Under the pieces are notes generated by a model. It did not search any database, was not told where the DNA came from, and was given only the letters and a program-made list of their open reading frames with translations. A DNA stretch of 64,000 nt from Flavobacterium defluvii. GTDB taxonomy: Bacteria > Bacteroidota > Bacteroidia > Flavobacteriales > Flavobacteriaceae. A program made the translations under genes and the position numbers. Of the stretch, positions 9,061-18,751 are shown one piece after another. The stretch spans positions 1 through 64,000 of the forward strand of contig NZ_FQWC01000010.1 of the NCBI RefSeq assembly GCF_900129555.1. The letters are read 5' to 3'. Position 1 is the first letter of the stretch. The number at the start of each line of letters is the position of its first letter.

Positions 9061-11784
9061 ATGAAATCAATACTTAGATTTTTCGCCTTTACGATTCTTT
9101 TTTCAATAGTACAAAAAGGGTACTCTCAAGATCCTGATTTTCATATTTATCTGGGTTTTGGTCAGTCTAATATGGAAGGATATGCCAAAATAGAACCACA
9201 GGATAAAGAGGGTGTCGATGATCGGTTTCAGGTTTTGCAGGCAGTCGATTGTCCTGAGTTGAAACGTGAAAAAGGAAATTGGTATACCGCCATACCGCCA
9301 TTGTGTCGCTGCAGTACCGGACTAACACCGTTTGATTATTTTGGGCGGCATCTGGTAGCCAATCTGCCTGAAAATGTAAAAGTAGGCGTTATCAATGTAG
9401 CCGTTGGAGGATGTAAAATTGAACTTTTTGATAAAGATAAGACAGCAGAATATACAGCCACAGCGCCCGATTGGATGAAAGGCATTCTAAAAGAATATGA
9501 TGGAAATCCATATGCAAGACTGGTTGAACTGGCAAAAATAGCGCAGAAAAAAGGTGTAATTAAAGGTATTTTATTACATCAGGGAGAATCTAATACAGGA
9601 GATACACTTTGGACAAAAAAGGTAAAAATTGTCTATGATAATTTGATAAAGGATTTAAATCTGGACCCGAAAAAAGTTCCTTTACTCTCAGGAGAAACTG
9701 TAAACGAAGACCAGAAAGGTAAATGTGGCAGTATGAATAAAATTATAGCAGCATTGCCAAAAACAATTCCCAATTCCTATGTGATTTCATCAAAAGGATG
9801 CACGGCAGAACCTGACTTTTTGCATTTTAATGCCGCAGGTTACAGAGATTTAGGAAGACGCTATGCTGATAAAATGCTTTCATTATTAGGTTATAAATTA
9901 TCTAACGGAAAAAGGCCTTTTATAGTACAGGCTCCCCTTGGTTTTGATCAGTTAAATGCTAACATTCCGGCAGGAAAAATAGAAACGATTACTTATGAAT
10001 CTAAAACGGTTGGTTCTACAAGAAAAGCAACAGTTTATACCCCTCCCGGATTCGATAAAAAGAAAAAATATCCTGTTTTGTATCTTTTACACGGAATAGG
10101 CGGCGATGAAAAAGAATGGCTCAACGGAGGAAATCCGCAAATTATATTAGATAATCTTTTTGCAGAAGGAAAAATAGAACCTATGATTGTGGTCATGCCA
10201 AACGGCAGGGCAATGAAAGACGACAGTGCGGCCGGAAATATAATGGCACCCGACAAAGTACAGGCTTTTGCTGTATTTGAAAAAGATTTATTAAACGACC
10301 TGATTCCGTTTATCGAAAAAAAATACCCAGTTCAGAAAGACAGAGATCACCGCGCTATTGCCGGATTATCAATGGGAGGCGGGCAATCTTTAAACTTTGG
10401 ATTAGGGAATTTAGATAAATTTGCCTGGGTTGGCGCTTTCTCAGCAGCTCCTAATACTAAAGCACCAGCAGAATTACTTTTTGATCCGGAAACAGCAAAA
10501 AAGAAACTAAAACTACTCTGGATTTCCTGTGGAGATAACGACTGGCTTATCGAAAACAGTAAACGAACGCACGATTATTTGTATAAAAATGATGTGCCTC
10601 ATATTTATTACATCGAGCCGGGAGTTCATGATTTTAAAGTATGGAAAAATGGTTTGTATATGTTTTCACAATTTTTATTTAAAACTGTCGATCAATCTAA
10701 TTTTGCAGCTTATACCATTTTAGGGAGTCCTGCGCAAACCAATATTCGTAATGCAAAATATCCGCAGATATTACCGGATAACAGAGTAATTTTTAAAGTT
10801 ACCGCTCCCGAAGCTTCAAAAGTACAAATCGATTTAGGTAAAAAATACGATCTGACAAGAGATTCAGAAGGATTTTGGACAGTAACTACAGATGTAATTA
10901 ATAAAGGATTTAATTATTATTCCCTGCTTATTAATGGTGTTGCAGTTGCAGACCCGTCAAGTCAGACATTTTACGGTATGGGGCGTATGGCAAGCGGTAT
11001 TGAAATTCCAAATAAAGAAGGAGATTTTTATGCTTTAAAAGACGTTCCGCATGGTGATATCAGAATCAAAAAATATTTTTCAAAAGAAACCAATTCATGG
11101 CGTGAAATGTATGTGTATACACCGCCTGGATATGAAAATGCTGCAGAAAAATATCCGGTTTTATATATCCTGCATGGTGGAGGTGAAGATCAGACAGGCT
11201 GGGCAGCTCAGGGAAAAGCAAATTTAATTTTAGACAATTTAATTGCCGAAAACAAAGCAAAACCAATGATTATAGCAATGCTCGATGGTAATATGGGAAA
11301 TACAGGCGGCGTTGCAGGTTTTAATGAAAATGCACTAAAAGCTTTTGAAAATGAATTAAAAACCGGCGCAATTCCCTTTGTAGAAAGCAATTTTAAAGCA
11401 GCAAAGGAATCTAAAAACAGGGCTTTGGCAGGATTATCAATGGGAGGCTTGCAAACACTATATGCTGGCATTAAAAATTCTGACTTGTTTTCTTATATAG
11501 GCGTTTTTAGTTCAGGCTGGTGGGCTAATAATACAGCCTTATCTGATCCGCAATACGAGTTTATGAAAAATAATGCCGGGACAATTAATGCAAACATCAA
11601 AGAATTTTGGATTTCTATGGGAGGAAAAGAAGATATTGCTTATGAAAACTGCAAAATAATGATGAAAAAATTCGACCAGCTAGGAATCAAATATAAATAC
11701 AGCGAATATCCAGGCGGACATACATGGCCAGTCTGGAGACATGATTTATTTATGTTTGCGCCATTATTGTTTCAGCACAAATAA
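9061..11784 (+). CDS. Three-domain esterase: CE6 - CE1 - E-set - CE1
   Basis: This 907-residue secreted protein contains three separate esterase domains. Residues 24-275 are a CE6/sialate-O-acetylesterase-like domain with GFGQSNMEG (Ser36), HQGESN and DFLH (Asp252, His255). Residues about 300-545 are a CE1 alpha/beta hydrolase: oxyanion LLHGIGGDEKEW, GLSMGGG (Ser437), CGDNDW and GVHDFKVW. An E-set/CBM48-like domain at about 555-645 links to a second CE1 domain (about 655-907): LHGGGEDQTGW, GLSMGGL (Ser793), GGKEDIAYE, GGHTWPVW. All triads look intact. Related fused acetyl/feruloyl esterases, including a CE6-CE1 form, are known from soil Bacteroidota. It likely removes both acetyl and feruloyl groups from xylan. 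Confidence 0.88.
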   Translation: MKSILRFFAFTILFSIVQKGYSQDPDFHIYLGFGQSNMEGYAKIEPQDKEGVDDRFQVLQAVDCPELKREKGNWYTAIPPLCRCSTGLTPFDYFGRHLVANLPENVKVGVINVAVGGCKIELFDKDKTAEYTATAPDWMKGILKEYDGNPYARLVELAKIAQKKGVIKGILLHQGESNTGDTLWTKKVKIVYDNLIKDLNLDPKKVPLLSGETVNEDQKGKCGSMNKIIAALPKTIPNSYVISSKGCTAEPDFLHFNAAGYRDLGRRYADKMLSLLGYKLSNGKRPFIVQAPLGFDQLNANIPAGKIETITYESKTVGSTRKATVYTPPGFDKKKKYPVLYLLHGIGGDEKEWLNGGNPQIILDNLFAEGKIEPMIVVMPNGRAMKDDSAAGNIMAPDKVQAFAVFEKDLLNDLIPFIEKKYPVQKDRDHRAIAGLSMGGGQSLNFGLGNLDKFAWVGAFSAAPNTKAPAELLFDPETAKKKLKLLWISCGDNDWLIENSKRTHDYLYKNDVPHIYYIEPGVHDFKVWKNGLYMFSQFLFKTVDQSNFAAYTILGSPAQTNIRNAKYPQILPDNRVIFKVTAPEASKVQIDLGKKYDLTRDSEGFWTVTTDVINKGFNYYSLLINGVAVADPSSQTFYGMGRMASGIEIPNKEGDFYALKDVPHGDIRIKKYFSKETNSWREMYVYTPPGYENAAEKYPVLYILHGGGEDQTGWAAQGKANLILDNLIAENKAKPMIIAMLDGNMGNTGGVAGFNENALKAFENELKTGAIPFVESNFKAAKESKNRALAGLSMGGLQTLYAGIKNSDLFSYIGVFSSGWWANNTALSDPQYEFMKNNAGTINANIKEFWISMGGKEDIAYENCKIMMKKFDQLGIKYKYSEYPGGHTWPVWRHDLFMFAPLLFQHK

Positions 11785-11823
11785 AGATTTTAAAATAGTA
11801 ATGGAATGCATAATAAATACAGC

Positions 11824-14355
11824 ATGAATACATTTTCAAAATATATCCTCACGTTTCTTATCTTTTTTAGCTGTAGTTTTTTAAAAGCGCAGTCATTTAT
11901 TACAACACAAAAAAGCGATAATGTTATAGTCTTGAAAGAGAAATCTTCACCCTTGTCCTTTCTTGTTAGTAACGGGACAGATGCCGGTATTTTGCGTGCA
12001 GTCACTAATTTACAAATTGATTTTGAAAAAGTTACAGGAGAAAAACCAGCTGTTTTTAATCAAAAAACAAATGTTTCATCACCACTAATTATTATCGGAA
12101 CAATCGGTACAAATTCTTTTGTTGATGATTTGGTTAAAGTAAATAAAATCGACGGAAAACAGCTCAAAGGCAAGAACGAAAAATTTACTATTCAAAATAT
12201 TAAAAATCCATTTAATGGTATAGAGGAAGCTGTCGTAGTTGCCGGAAGTGACAAACGTGGAACGATTTACGGAATTTACGAATTATCGAAACAAATTGGC
12301 GTTTCGCCTTGGTATTACTGGGCTGATGTTCCTGTGGAGAAAAAAGACAATCTGTATTTTGTAAAAGGAATATATACGGATGGCGAACCTGCGGTAAAAT
12401 ACAGAGGAATCTTTATCAATGACGAAGCGCCGGCATTAAGCGGTTGGTCGAAAGCAACATTTGGTGGATTTAACAGTAAGTTTTATGAAAAAGTCTTTGA
12501 ATTATTACTTCGGTTAAAAGCCAATTACATCTGGCCTGCCATGTGGGGAAATGCATTTTACGATGATGATCCCGCCAGCGGACCACTAGCCAACGAAATG
12601 GGAATTATCATTGGTACATCGCATCACGAACCCATGGCTTTGGCTCAAACCGACTGGCACCGATATATTAAAGAAAATAATCTCCCGAATGTTTGGGATT
12701 ATAATAAAAATAAAACGGTTCTGGATGAATTCTGGAAAGGCGGAATAGAGCGCAGCAAAAACTGGGAAAAGCTCATAACTGTAGGAATGCGCGGAGACGG
12801 AGACGAAGCCATGAGCGAAGGAACAAATATTGTTTTGCTGGAAAATATTGTAAAAGAACAACGTAAAATTATTGCTGACGTAACCCGAAAAAAGCCTGAA
12901 AATACACCTCAGGTTTGGGCTTTGTATAAGGAAGTTCAGGATTATTATGATCAGGGAATGCGTGTTCCGGATGATGTTATTTTGCTCTTTTGTGATGACA
13001 ATTGGGGAAATGTGCGAAAGCTTCCTGACCTGACAAAACCTTTGCACAAAGGCGGTTACGGCATGTATTATCATTTTGATTATGTAGGAGCGCCACGAAA
13101 TTCGAAATGGATAAATATAAGTCCCATACAAAGGGTTTGGGAACAAATGAACCTTAGCTACGAACATGGTGTGGATAAAATCTGGATTGTCAATGTTGGA
13201 GATTTAAAGCCAATGGAATTTCCGATCAGTTTCTTTTTAGATATGTCGTGGAATCCTAAAAAGTTTAATTCTCAAAATCTTTTTGAATTTACCGAGAAAT
13301 GGGCTGCCGATCAGTTCGGAACAAAATATGCCAAAGAAATAGCAAGATTATTAAATACCTATCCAAAATTTAACCGGCGAGTAACGCCCGAAATGCTCGA
13401 CAGTAAAACCTACAGCCTGGAAAATTACAATGAATTTGAAACGGTTGTAAATGAGTATAAAAATCTGGCACTAGATGCGTATCGAATTTACAATGAGATT
13501 CCAAAACAGTATCAGGATGCTTATTTTCAATTGGTTTTATACCCTATAGATGCCTGCAGCAATCTTTATGAAATGTATTTTGCACAAGCCAATAATAGAA
13601 AATTCGCATTAGAAAAAAACATTTTAGCCAATGCTTTTGCAGATCAGGTGAAAAGACATTTTGAAAGAGATTCTGTGCTCCAAAACAAATACAATAATGA
13701 AATTTCAGGAGGAAAATGGACACATATTATGGATCAGATGAGAATTGGATACAAAAACTGGTATGATACTCCTAAAAACATTTTGCCTGAAATCAGTTAT
13801 GTTTCTGAAAAAGATCAGATAGTTTCGAACGTATTTGTACAAAAGGAATCATATGTTTCTATTGAAGCAGAACATTTTTCTAAAGTAAATAATTCAAACA
13901 CTATTCATTGGGAAGTAATTCCTGATTTTGGAAAAACGAAAAGTGGTATTACAACATTTCCACAAAATAAATATTCGACTCAAAATGAGAATATTTTTGT
14001 GGAGTATGAAATTGAGTTTACTTCAATTGGAGAATTTAATGTAGAATTACTTTTGTCTCCAACGCTGAATTTTAACAGCAATAAGGGACTTCGTTATGAA
14101 GTTTCTTTTGATGAAGAAAAACCGCAAACAATAAATTTTAATGGTCATTACCGTGGCGAATTAGGCAAATGGCAGGCCGAACACTTGATTCATTCGAACA
14201 CTAAACATATTATTTCAAAACCAGGAAAACATGTGTTTCGTTATCGTGTTTTAGATCCTGGTATCGTCCTGCAGAAGATTGTGATCTATACAGGAGAATT
14301 AAAACCTTCCTATCTGGGTCCGCCTGAAAGTGAAACGATCAAAAATAGAATTTAA
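11824..14355 (+). CDS. GH115 xylan alpha-1,2-glucuronidase
   Basis: A family GH115 enzyme that removes glucuronic or 4-O-methyl-glucuronic acid side chains from xylan. Recognisable family stretches are GSDKRGTIYGIYELSKQIGVSPWYYWADVP and KYRGIFINDEAPALSGW early on, then LRLKANYIWPAMWGNAF, GTSHHEPM, NWEKLITVGMRGDGDEAM and LFCDDNWGNVRKLP. The C-terminal 200 residues form a beta-rich domain. An ATG at 11806 is six codons upstream. The 11824 ATG gives a more compact signal peptide (FSKYILTFLIFFSCSFLKAQ), though either is possible. Length, about 843 residues, is normal. It follows the esterase gene by about 40 bases and belongs to the same transcript. Confidence 0.9.
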   Translation: MNTFSKYILTFLIFFSCSFLKAQSFITTQKSDNVIVLKEKSSPLSFLVSNGTDAGILRAVTNLQIDFEKVTGEKPAVFNQKTNVSSPLIIIGTIGTNSFVDDLVKVNKIDGKQLKGKNEKFTIQNIKNPFNGIEEAVVVAGSDKRGTIYGIYELSKQIGVSPWYYWADVPVEKKDNLYFVKGIYTDGEPAVKYRGIFINDEAPALSGWSKATFGGFNSKFYEKVFELLLRLKANYIWPAMWGNAFYDDDPASGPLANEMGIIIGTSHHEPMALAQTDWHRYIKENNLPNVWDYNKNKTVLDEFWKGGIERSKNWEKLITVGMRGDGDEAMSEGTNIVLLENIVKEQRKIIADVTRKKPENTPQVWALYKEVQDYYDQGMRVPDDVILLFCDDNWGNVRKLPDLTKPLHKGGYGMYYHFDYVGAPRNSKWINISPIQRVWEQMNLSYEHGVDKIWIVNVGDLKPMEFPISFFLDMSWNPKKFNSQNLFEFTEKWAADQFGTKYAKEIARLLNTYPKFNRRVTPEMLDSKTYSLENYNEFETVVNEYKNLALDAYRIYNEIPKQYQDAYFQLVLYPIDACSNLYEMYFAQANNRKFALEKNILANAFADQVKRHFERDSVLQNKYNNEISGGKWTHIMDQMRIGYKNWYDTPKNILPEISYVSEKDQIVSNVFVQKESYVSIEAEHFSKVNNSNTIHWEVIPDFGKTKSGITTFPQNKYSTQNENIFVEYEIEFTSIGEFNVELLLSPTLNFNSNKGLRYEVSFDEEKPQTINFNGHYRGELGKWQAEHLIHSNTKHIISKPGKHVFRYRVLDPGIVLQKIVIYTGELKPSYLGPPESETIKNRI

Positions 14356-14492
14356 TTATTAACTAAAGTTCTCAGATATACATTCGGAAAAAGTTACAGA
14401 TTTCGGTTTCTCAATTAAATAATATGATGAAAAATCTTTTTATAAAATAGAAACTTTTGTTTTTTCTGCTGGGAATAAATGATGTTAAATAA

Positions 14493-16043
14493 ATGAAAAA
14501 TAGAAGTATTTTTTTTAGTCTTGTTCTGCTTTTTACTTGGTGTGATTATGCACAAAATAAGGCTCAGAACCCGGTGATTTTTGCAGATGTTCCTGACATG
14601 TCGATTATTAGGGTCAACGATATTTATTACATGAGCAGTACGACAATGCACATGAATCCCGGTGTTCCTATTATGAAATCTGCCGATTTAGTAAATTGGA
14701 AAATTGTCAATTATGCTTATCAAACATTAGAAAATGATAATGACAAGCTAAATCTGGATAATGGAAAAAATGATTACGGAAGAGGTTCATGGGCGAGCAG
14801 TCTCAATTATCACAATGGAATTTATTATGTCAGTACTTTCTCGGGAACGACGGGCAAAACCTATATTTTTTCGACAAAAGATATAGAAAAAGGCTCTTGG
14901 AACCGGACAGTTTTGAATACTTCCTATCACGACCATTCAATTTTTTTTGATGATGACGGAAAAATTTATATGGTTTGGGGTTCAGGAAAACTGCACATTG
15001 TTGAATTAAATTCAGACTTATCAAATATAAAAAAAGAAACAGAAAAAGTGCTGATAGAAAATGCCAGTGCGCCAGCTGGTAAAAATATTATGCTGCAATC
15101 TGAAGGTTCACAGCTTTTCAAAGTAAAAGGAAAATATTATCTCTTCAATATAGTCTGGCCAAAAGACGGAATGCGAACGGTAATTATACACAGGGCAGAT
15201 AAAATTTCAGGTCCCTGGGAAGGAAAAATAGGATTACAGGATTTTGGTGTTGCGCAGGGAGGACTTATTGATACACCAAAAGGAAAATGGTTTTCCTACC
15301 TTTTCAGAGATTTTGGCGGTGTGGGGCGAATTCCTTATCTGGTTCCGGTTAAATGGGAAAATGACTGGCCAATTTTAGGCGAAAATAACAAAGTACCGGA
15401 GATCCTTGATTTACCGGCAAGCAAAGGTTTAATTCCCGGAATTGTAAACTCAGATGATTTTAATCGAAAAAAAAATGATCCTGATTTGCCTTTGGTCTGG
15501 CAATGGAATCATAATCCGGACAATTCGCTTTGGTCGGTAAAAGAAAGAAAAGGTTTTTTAAGACTAAAAACCGGTAGAATCGACAGCAGTTTTGTTCAGG
15601 CAAAAAATACCTTAACACAAAGAACTTTTGGACCGGAAAGTACGGCAGCTATTTTGGTTGAGGTTTCTAAAATGAAAGACGGTGACTTTGCAGGACTTTC
15701 TTTATTGCAAAAAGAGTACGGATTAATTGGCGTAAAAGCTGAAAAAGATTCAAAAAAAATTGTAATGATTGAAGTGCTGAAAGATATTCCAACAGCAATA
15801 GAAAGTATTCCGTTAACTCAGGATAAAATTTATTTCAAGGCAAAATGCAACTTTAAAGATAGGGAAGATCAAGGCCAGTTTTTTTACAGTTTAGATGGAA
15901 AAAAATGGATTAGTATTGGAAAAAAAATAAAACTCCCTTATACACTTCCTCACTTTATGGGTTATCGATTTGGCTTGTTTAATTATGCCACAAAAAGCGT
16001 GGGAGGCTTTGTTGACTTTGATTATTTTCATATTGAAAATTAA
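14493..16043 (+). CDS. GH43 (subfamily 12-like) beta-xylosidase / arabinofuranosidase
   Basis: A second GH43 enzyme, 516 residues, distinct in sequence from the one at 6019. It has a signal peptide (SIFFSLVLLFTWCDYAQ) and the three catalytic acids: Asp35 in DVPDMSIIR, Asp147 in YHDHSIFFDD and Glu204 in QSEGSQLFK. MSSTTMHMNPGVPIMKSADL and the DLPLVWQWNHNPDN module suggest the subfamily that pairs a GH43 propeller with a C-terminal beta-sandwich (about 325-515). Likely substrates are arabinose-substituted or plain xylo-oligosaccharides. It probably complements the upstream GH43 rather than duplicating it. Confidence 0.88.
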   Translation: MKNRSIFFSLVLLFTWCDYAQNKAQNPVIFADVPDMSIIRVNDIYYMSSTTMHMNPGVPIMKSADLVNWKIVNYAYQTLENDNDKLNLDNGKNDYGRGSWASSLNYHNGIYYVSTFSGTTGKTYIFSTKDIEKGSWNRTVLNTSYHDHSIFFDDDGKIYMVWGSGKLHIVELNSDLSNIKKETEKVLIENASAPAGKNIMLQSEGSQLFKVKGKYYLFNIVWPKDGMRTVIIHRADKISGPWEGKIGLQDFGVAQGGLIDTPKGKWFSYLFRDFGGVGRIPYLVPVKWENDWPILGENNKVPEILDLPASKGLIPGIVNSDDFNRKKNDPDLPLVWQWNHNPDNSLWSVKERKGFLRLKTGRIDSSFVQAKNTLTQRTFGPESTAAILVEVSKMKDGDFAGLSLLQKEYGLIGVKAEKDSKKIVMIEVLKDIPTAIESIPLTQDKIYFKAKCNFKDREDQGQFFYSLDGKKWISIGKKIKLPYTLPHFMGYRFGLFNYATKSVGGFVDFDYFHIEN

Positions 16044-16105
16044 ATTTTAAAAAATAATCAGTCTGTTTAGCGTCGCAAAATATTCATCATATAATTCAGA
16101 AGATC

Positions 16106-18700
16106 ATGAAAATTAGTTATCTGTTTATCATAAGTTTAGTTGCTGTTTTTACTGTAAACGGGCAGCAATACCGTTTTAAGGATGCATCTTTGAGTTCGAA
16201 AGAGCGAGCCCAGGATTTAATTTCAAGATTAACTCTTGAAGAAAAAGCAGCTTTAATGTGTGACCAAAGTGATCCGATACCGAGACTCGGCATTAAAAAA
16301 TTCAATTGGTGGAGCGAAGCGCTGCACGGTTACGCAAATAATGATAATGTTACCGTTTTTCCGGAACCTATAGGTATGGCAGCTTCATTTGACGATCAGT
16401 TGGTGTACAAAGTTTTTAATGCAGTTTCTGATGAAGCCCGTGCAAAATACAATCAATGGATTCAGGGTGTTAACGAAAACAAACGATTCTTGAGCCTTTC
16501 AGTCTGGACACCGAATGTTAATATTTTCAGGGATCCGCGCTGGGGACGCGGGCAGGAAACGTATGGTGAAGATCCCTATTTAACTTCCCGAATGGGAATT
16601 TCAGTTGTAAAAGGATTACAAGGTCCGGCAGATGCCAAATACCGTAAACTTTTGGCCTGCGCAAAACATTTTGCCGTCCATTCCGGACCCGAATGGAGCC
16701 GACACGAACTGAATTTGAATAACATTGATCCGCGTGAATTATACGAAACTTATTTACCGGCTTTTAAAGCATTGGTACAAGACGCCGATGTGCGTCAGGT
16801 TATGTGTGCGTATCAGCGTTTGGATGATGAACCTTGCTGTAGTAACACACGTTTATTACAGCGTATTTTACGTGATGAATGGGGCTATAAATATCTGGTT
16901 GTTTCTGATTGCGGTGCCGTTACTGATTTTTATACCACGCACAAAGTTTCATCAGATGCAACGCATGCTGCATCAAAAGCTGTTTTGGCAGGAACTGACG
17001 TTGAATGTGTCTGGGAAAAGTATCCGTTTAAAAATTTGCCTGAAGCAGTTGAGAAAGATTTAATTAAAGAAGCTGATATTGATAAAAGCCTGCTTCGTGT
17101 TTTAACGGAGCGTTTTGATTTGGGAGAAATGGATGATGACGCCATCGTGCCCTGGGCACAAATTCCTGCTTCGGTACTTAATAGTAAAGAACATCAGCAA
17201 TTAGCTCTCGAAATGGCGCAAAAATCAATGACCCTTTTGCAAAATAAAAACAATATTCTGCCTTTAAATAAAGCGATCGGCAAATTGGCGGTTATTGGCC
17301 CGAATGCGGATAGCGAATCAATGTTATGGGGAAATTACAACGGAACTCCGGTTAAAACAATCACAATTAAAAGCGGTATTCAGTCAAAAATTGCCGAAAA
17401 TAAAATGGTGTATGACAAAGCCTCTGATTTAGTTGAAAACAAAGTAACCCAAAGTTATTTAGATCAGACTTCGATTGATGGAAAAAAAGGAATGAAAGCT
17501 ACGTATTGGAACAATCCAAACAGAGAAGGCAACAGTAGTACAGTACAGCAAATTATAAATCCGATAAAAATGACAACGGCGGGACAGCATGAATTTGCTT
17601 CTGGGATTAAATTAGAAGGATTTTCGGCAAAATATGAAACAGATTTTGTGGCTAAAACCACAGATACACTTGTTTTTAAAACCGGAGCGACTGGAGCTTT
17701 TGAGTTATTGGTAAATGGCAGATCATTGGAAAAATATACCAGCTGGCGTACGCTTCCGGGCAAAATTCCATTTCCGGTTGAAGCAGGAAAAAAATATAAA
17801 ATAGAAATTCTGTACGCACAATCTAACAATTGGCAGGCGAATCTTGAATTTGATTTTGGAAAAGAATACGATATTAATTTTGCAGCATTGCTTCAAAAAT
17901 TAAAAGGTGTCGATACGGTGATTTTTGTCGGTGGACTTTCGACTTTACTGGAAGGAGAAGAAATGCCGGTTTCTTATCCCGGTTTTAAAGGGGGTGACCG
18001 AACCAATATCGAACTTCCTGCGGTACAAAGAAAATGTTTGCAGGAACTGAAAGCTGCGGGTAAAAAAGTAGTTTTTGTAAACTGTTCGGGTTCTGCCATT
18101 GCTTTAACGCCGGAAACAGCAAGCTGCGATGCCATTTTACAGGCTTGGTATCCTGGAGAATCCGGAGGTCAGGCTGTTGCCGATGTTCTTTTTGGAGATT
18201 ATAATCCTGAGGGAAAACTTCCTGTTTCCTTTTATAAAAACTCAGAAGTTTTAGGCAATTTTGAAGATTATTCAATGAAAGGCCGAACTTACAGATATAC
18301 CACAGATGTTTTGTTCCCGTTTGGTTTTGGCTTAAGTTATTCTAAATTCCAAATTGGAAAAGCAGATCTGGGCAAGACAAAAATAAAAGCAAATGAAAGT
18401 ACACAATTAAATTTTTCAATAAAAAATACCAGTAAACGAGAAGGAACAGAGGTGGTTCAGGTTTATGTTCGAAAACTTAATGATCCCGATGGTCCCTTGA
18501 AAACACTTAAAGGTTTTAAACGAATTACATTAAAAGCCGGTGAAAGTCAAAATGTAACGATCGATTTACCACCTGCTTCATTTGAATTTTATGATGCAAA
18601 AAGCATCGGAATGAATACAACTCCCGGAGAATATGAAGTGTTTTACGGAACGAGTTCAGATGCTAAAGATTTAAAAATGACTAAATTGTCAATTCAATAA
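16106..18700 (+). CDS. GH3 beta-xylosidase with PA14 insert
   Basis: An 864-residue secreted GH3 enzyme, likely a beta-xylosidase releasing xylose from the non-reducing end. The N-terminal TIM barrel carries FNWWSEALHGYA and the nucleophile Asp268 in VVSDCGAV. The second domain contains LLQNKNNILPLNK and VIGPNAD. A PA14 domain is inserted at about 455-595 (KGMKATYWNNPNREG ... WQANLEFDFG), and a fibronectin-III-like end follows. GH3 enzymes with this WWSEALHG and SDCGA pattern are usually xylosidases rather than glucosidases. It starts 62 bases after the preceding GH43 gene. Confidence 0.9.
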   Translation: MKISYLFIISLVAVFTVNGQQYRFKDASLSSKERAQDLISRLTLEEKAALMCDQSDPIPRLGIKKFNWWSEALHGYANNDNVTVFPEPIGMAASFDDQLVYKVFNAVSDEARAKYNQWIQGVNENKRFLSLSVWTPNVNIFRDPRWGRGQETYGEDPYLTSRMGISVVKGLQGPADAKYRKLLACAKHFAVHSGPEWSRHELNLNNIDPRELYETYLPAFKALVQDADVRQVMCAYQRLDDEPCCSNTRLLQRILRDEWGYKYLVVSDCGAVTDFYTTHKVSSDATHAASKAVLAGTDVECVWEKYPFKNLPEAVEKDLIKEADIDKSLLRVLTERFDLGEMDDDAIVPWAQIPASVLNSKEHQQLALEMAQKSMTLLQNKNNILPLNKAIGKLAVIGPNADSESMLWGNYNGTPVKTITIKSGIQSKIAENKMVYDKASDLVENKVTQSYLDQTSIDGKKGMKATYWNNPNREGNSSTVQQIINPIKMTTAGQHEFASGIKLEGFSAKYETDFVAKTTDTLVFKTGATGAFELLVNGRSLEKYTSWRTLPGKIPFPVEAGKKYKIEILYAQSNNWQANLEFDFGKEYDINFAALLQKLKGVDTVIFVGGLSTLLEGEEMPVSYPGFKGGDRTNIELPAVQRKCLQELKAAGKKVVFVNCSGSAIALTPETASCDAILQAWYPGESGGQAVADVLFGDYNPEGKLPVSFYKNSEVLGNFEDYSMKGRTYRYTTDVLFPFGFGLSYSKFQIGKADLGKTKIKANESTQLNFSIKNTSKREGTEVVQVYVRKLNDPDGPLKTLKGFKRITLKAGESQNVTIDLPPASFEFYDAKSIGMNTTPGEYEVFYGTSSDAKDLKMTKLSIQ

Positions 18701-18751
18701 GCTGCTTATTCTGTTATCAGTAAAAATAAAGTAATTAATTAAAAGTGCGTT

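Noticed and set aside
12586..13167. A 193-codon open frame on the minus strand
   Set aside because: It lies wholly inside the GH115 gene, has no recognisable domain or start context, and is a shadow of the real gene on the other strand.
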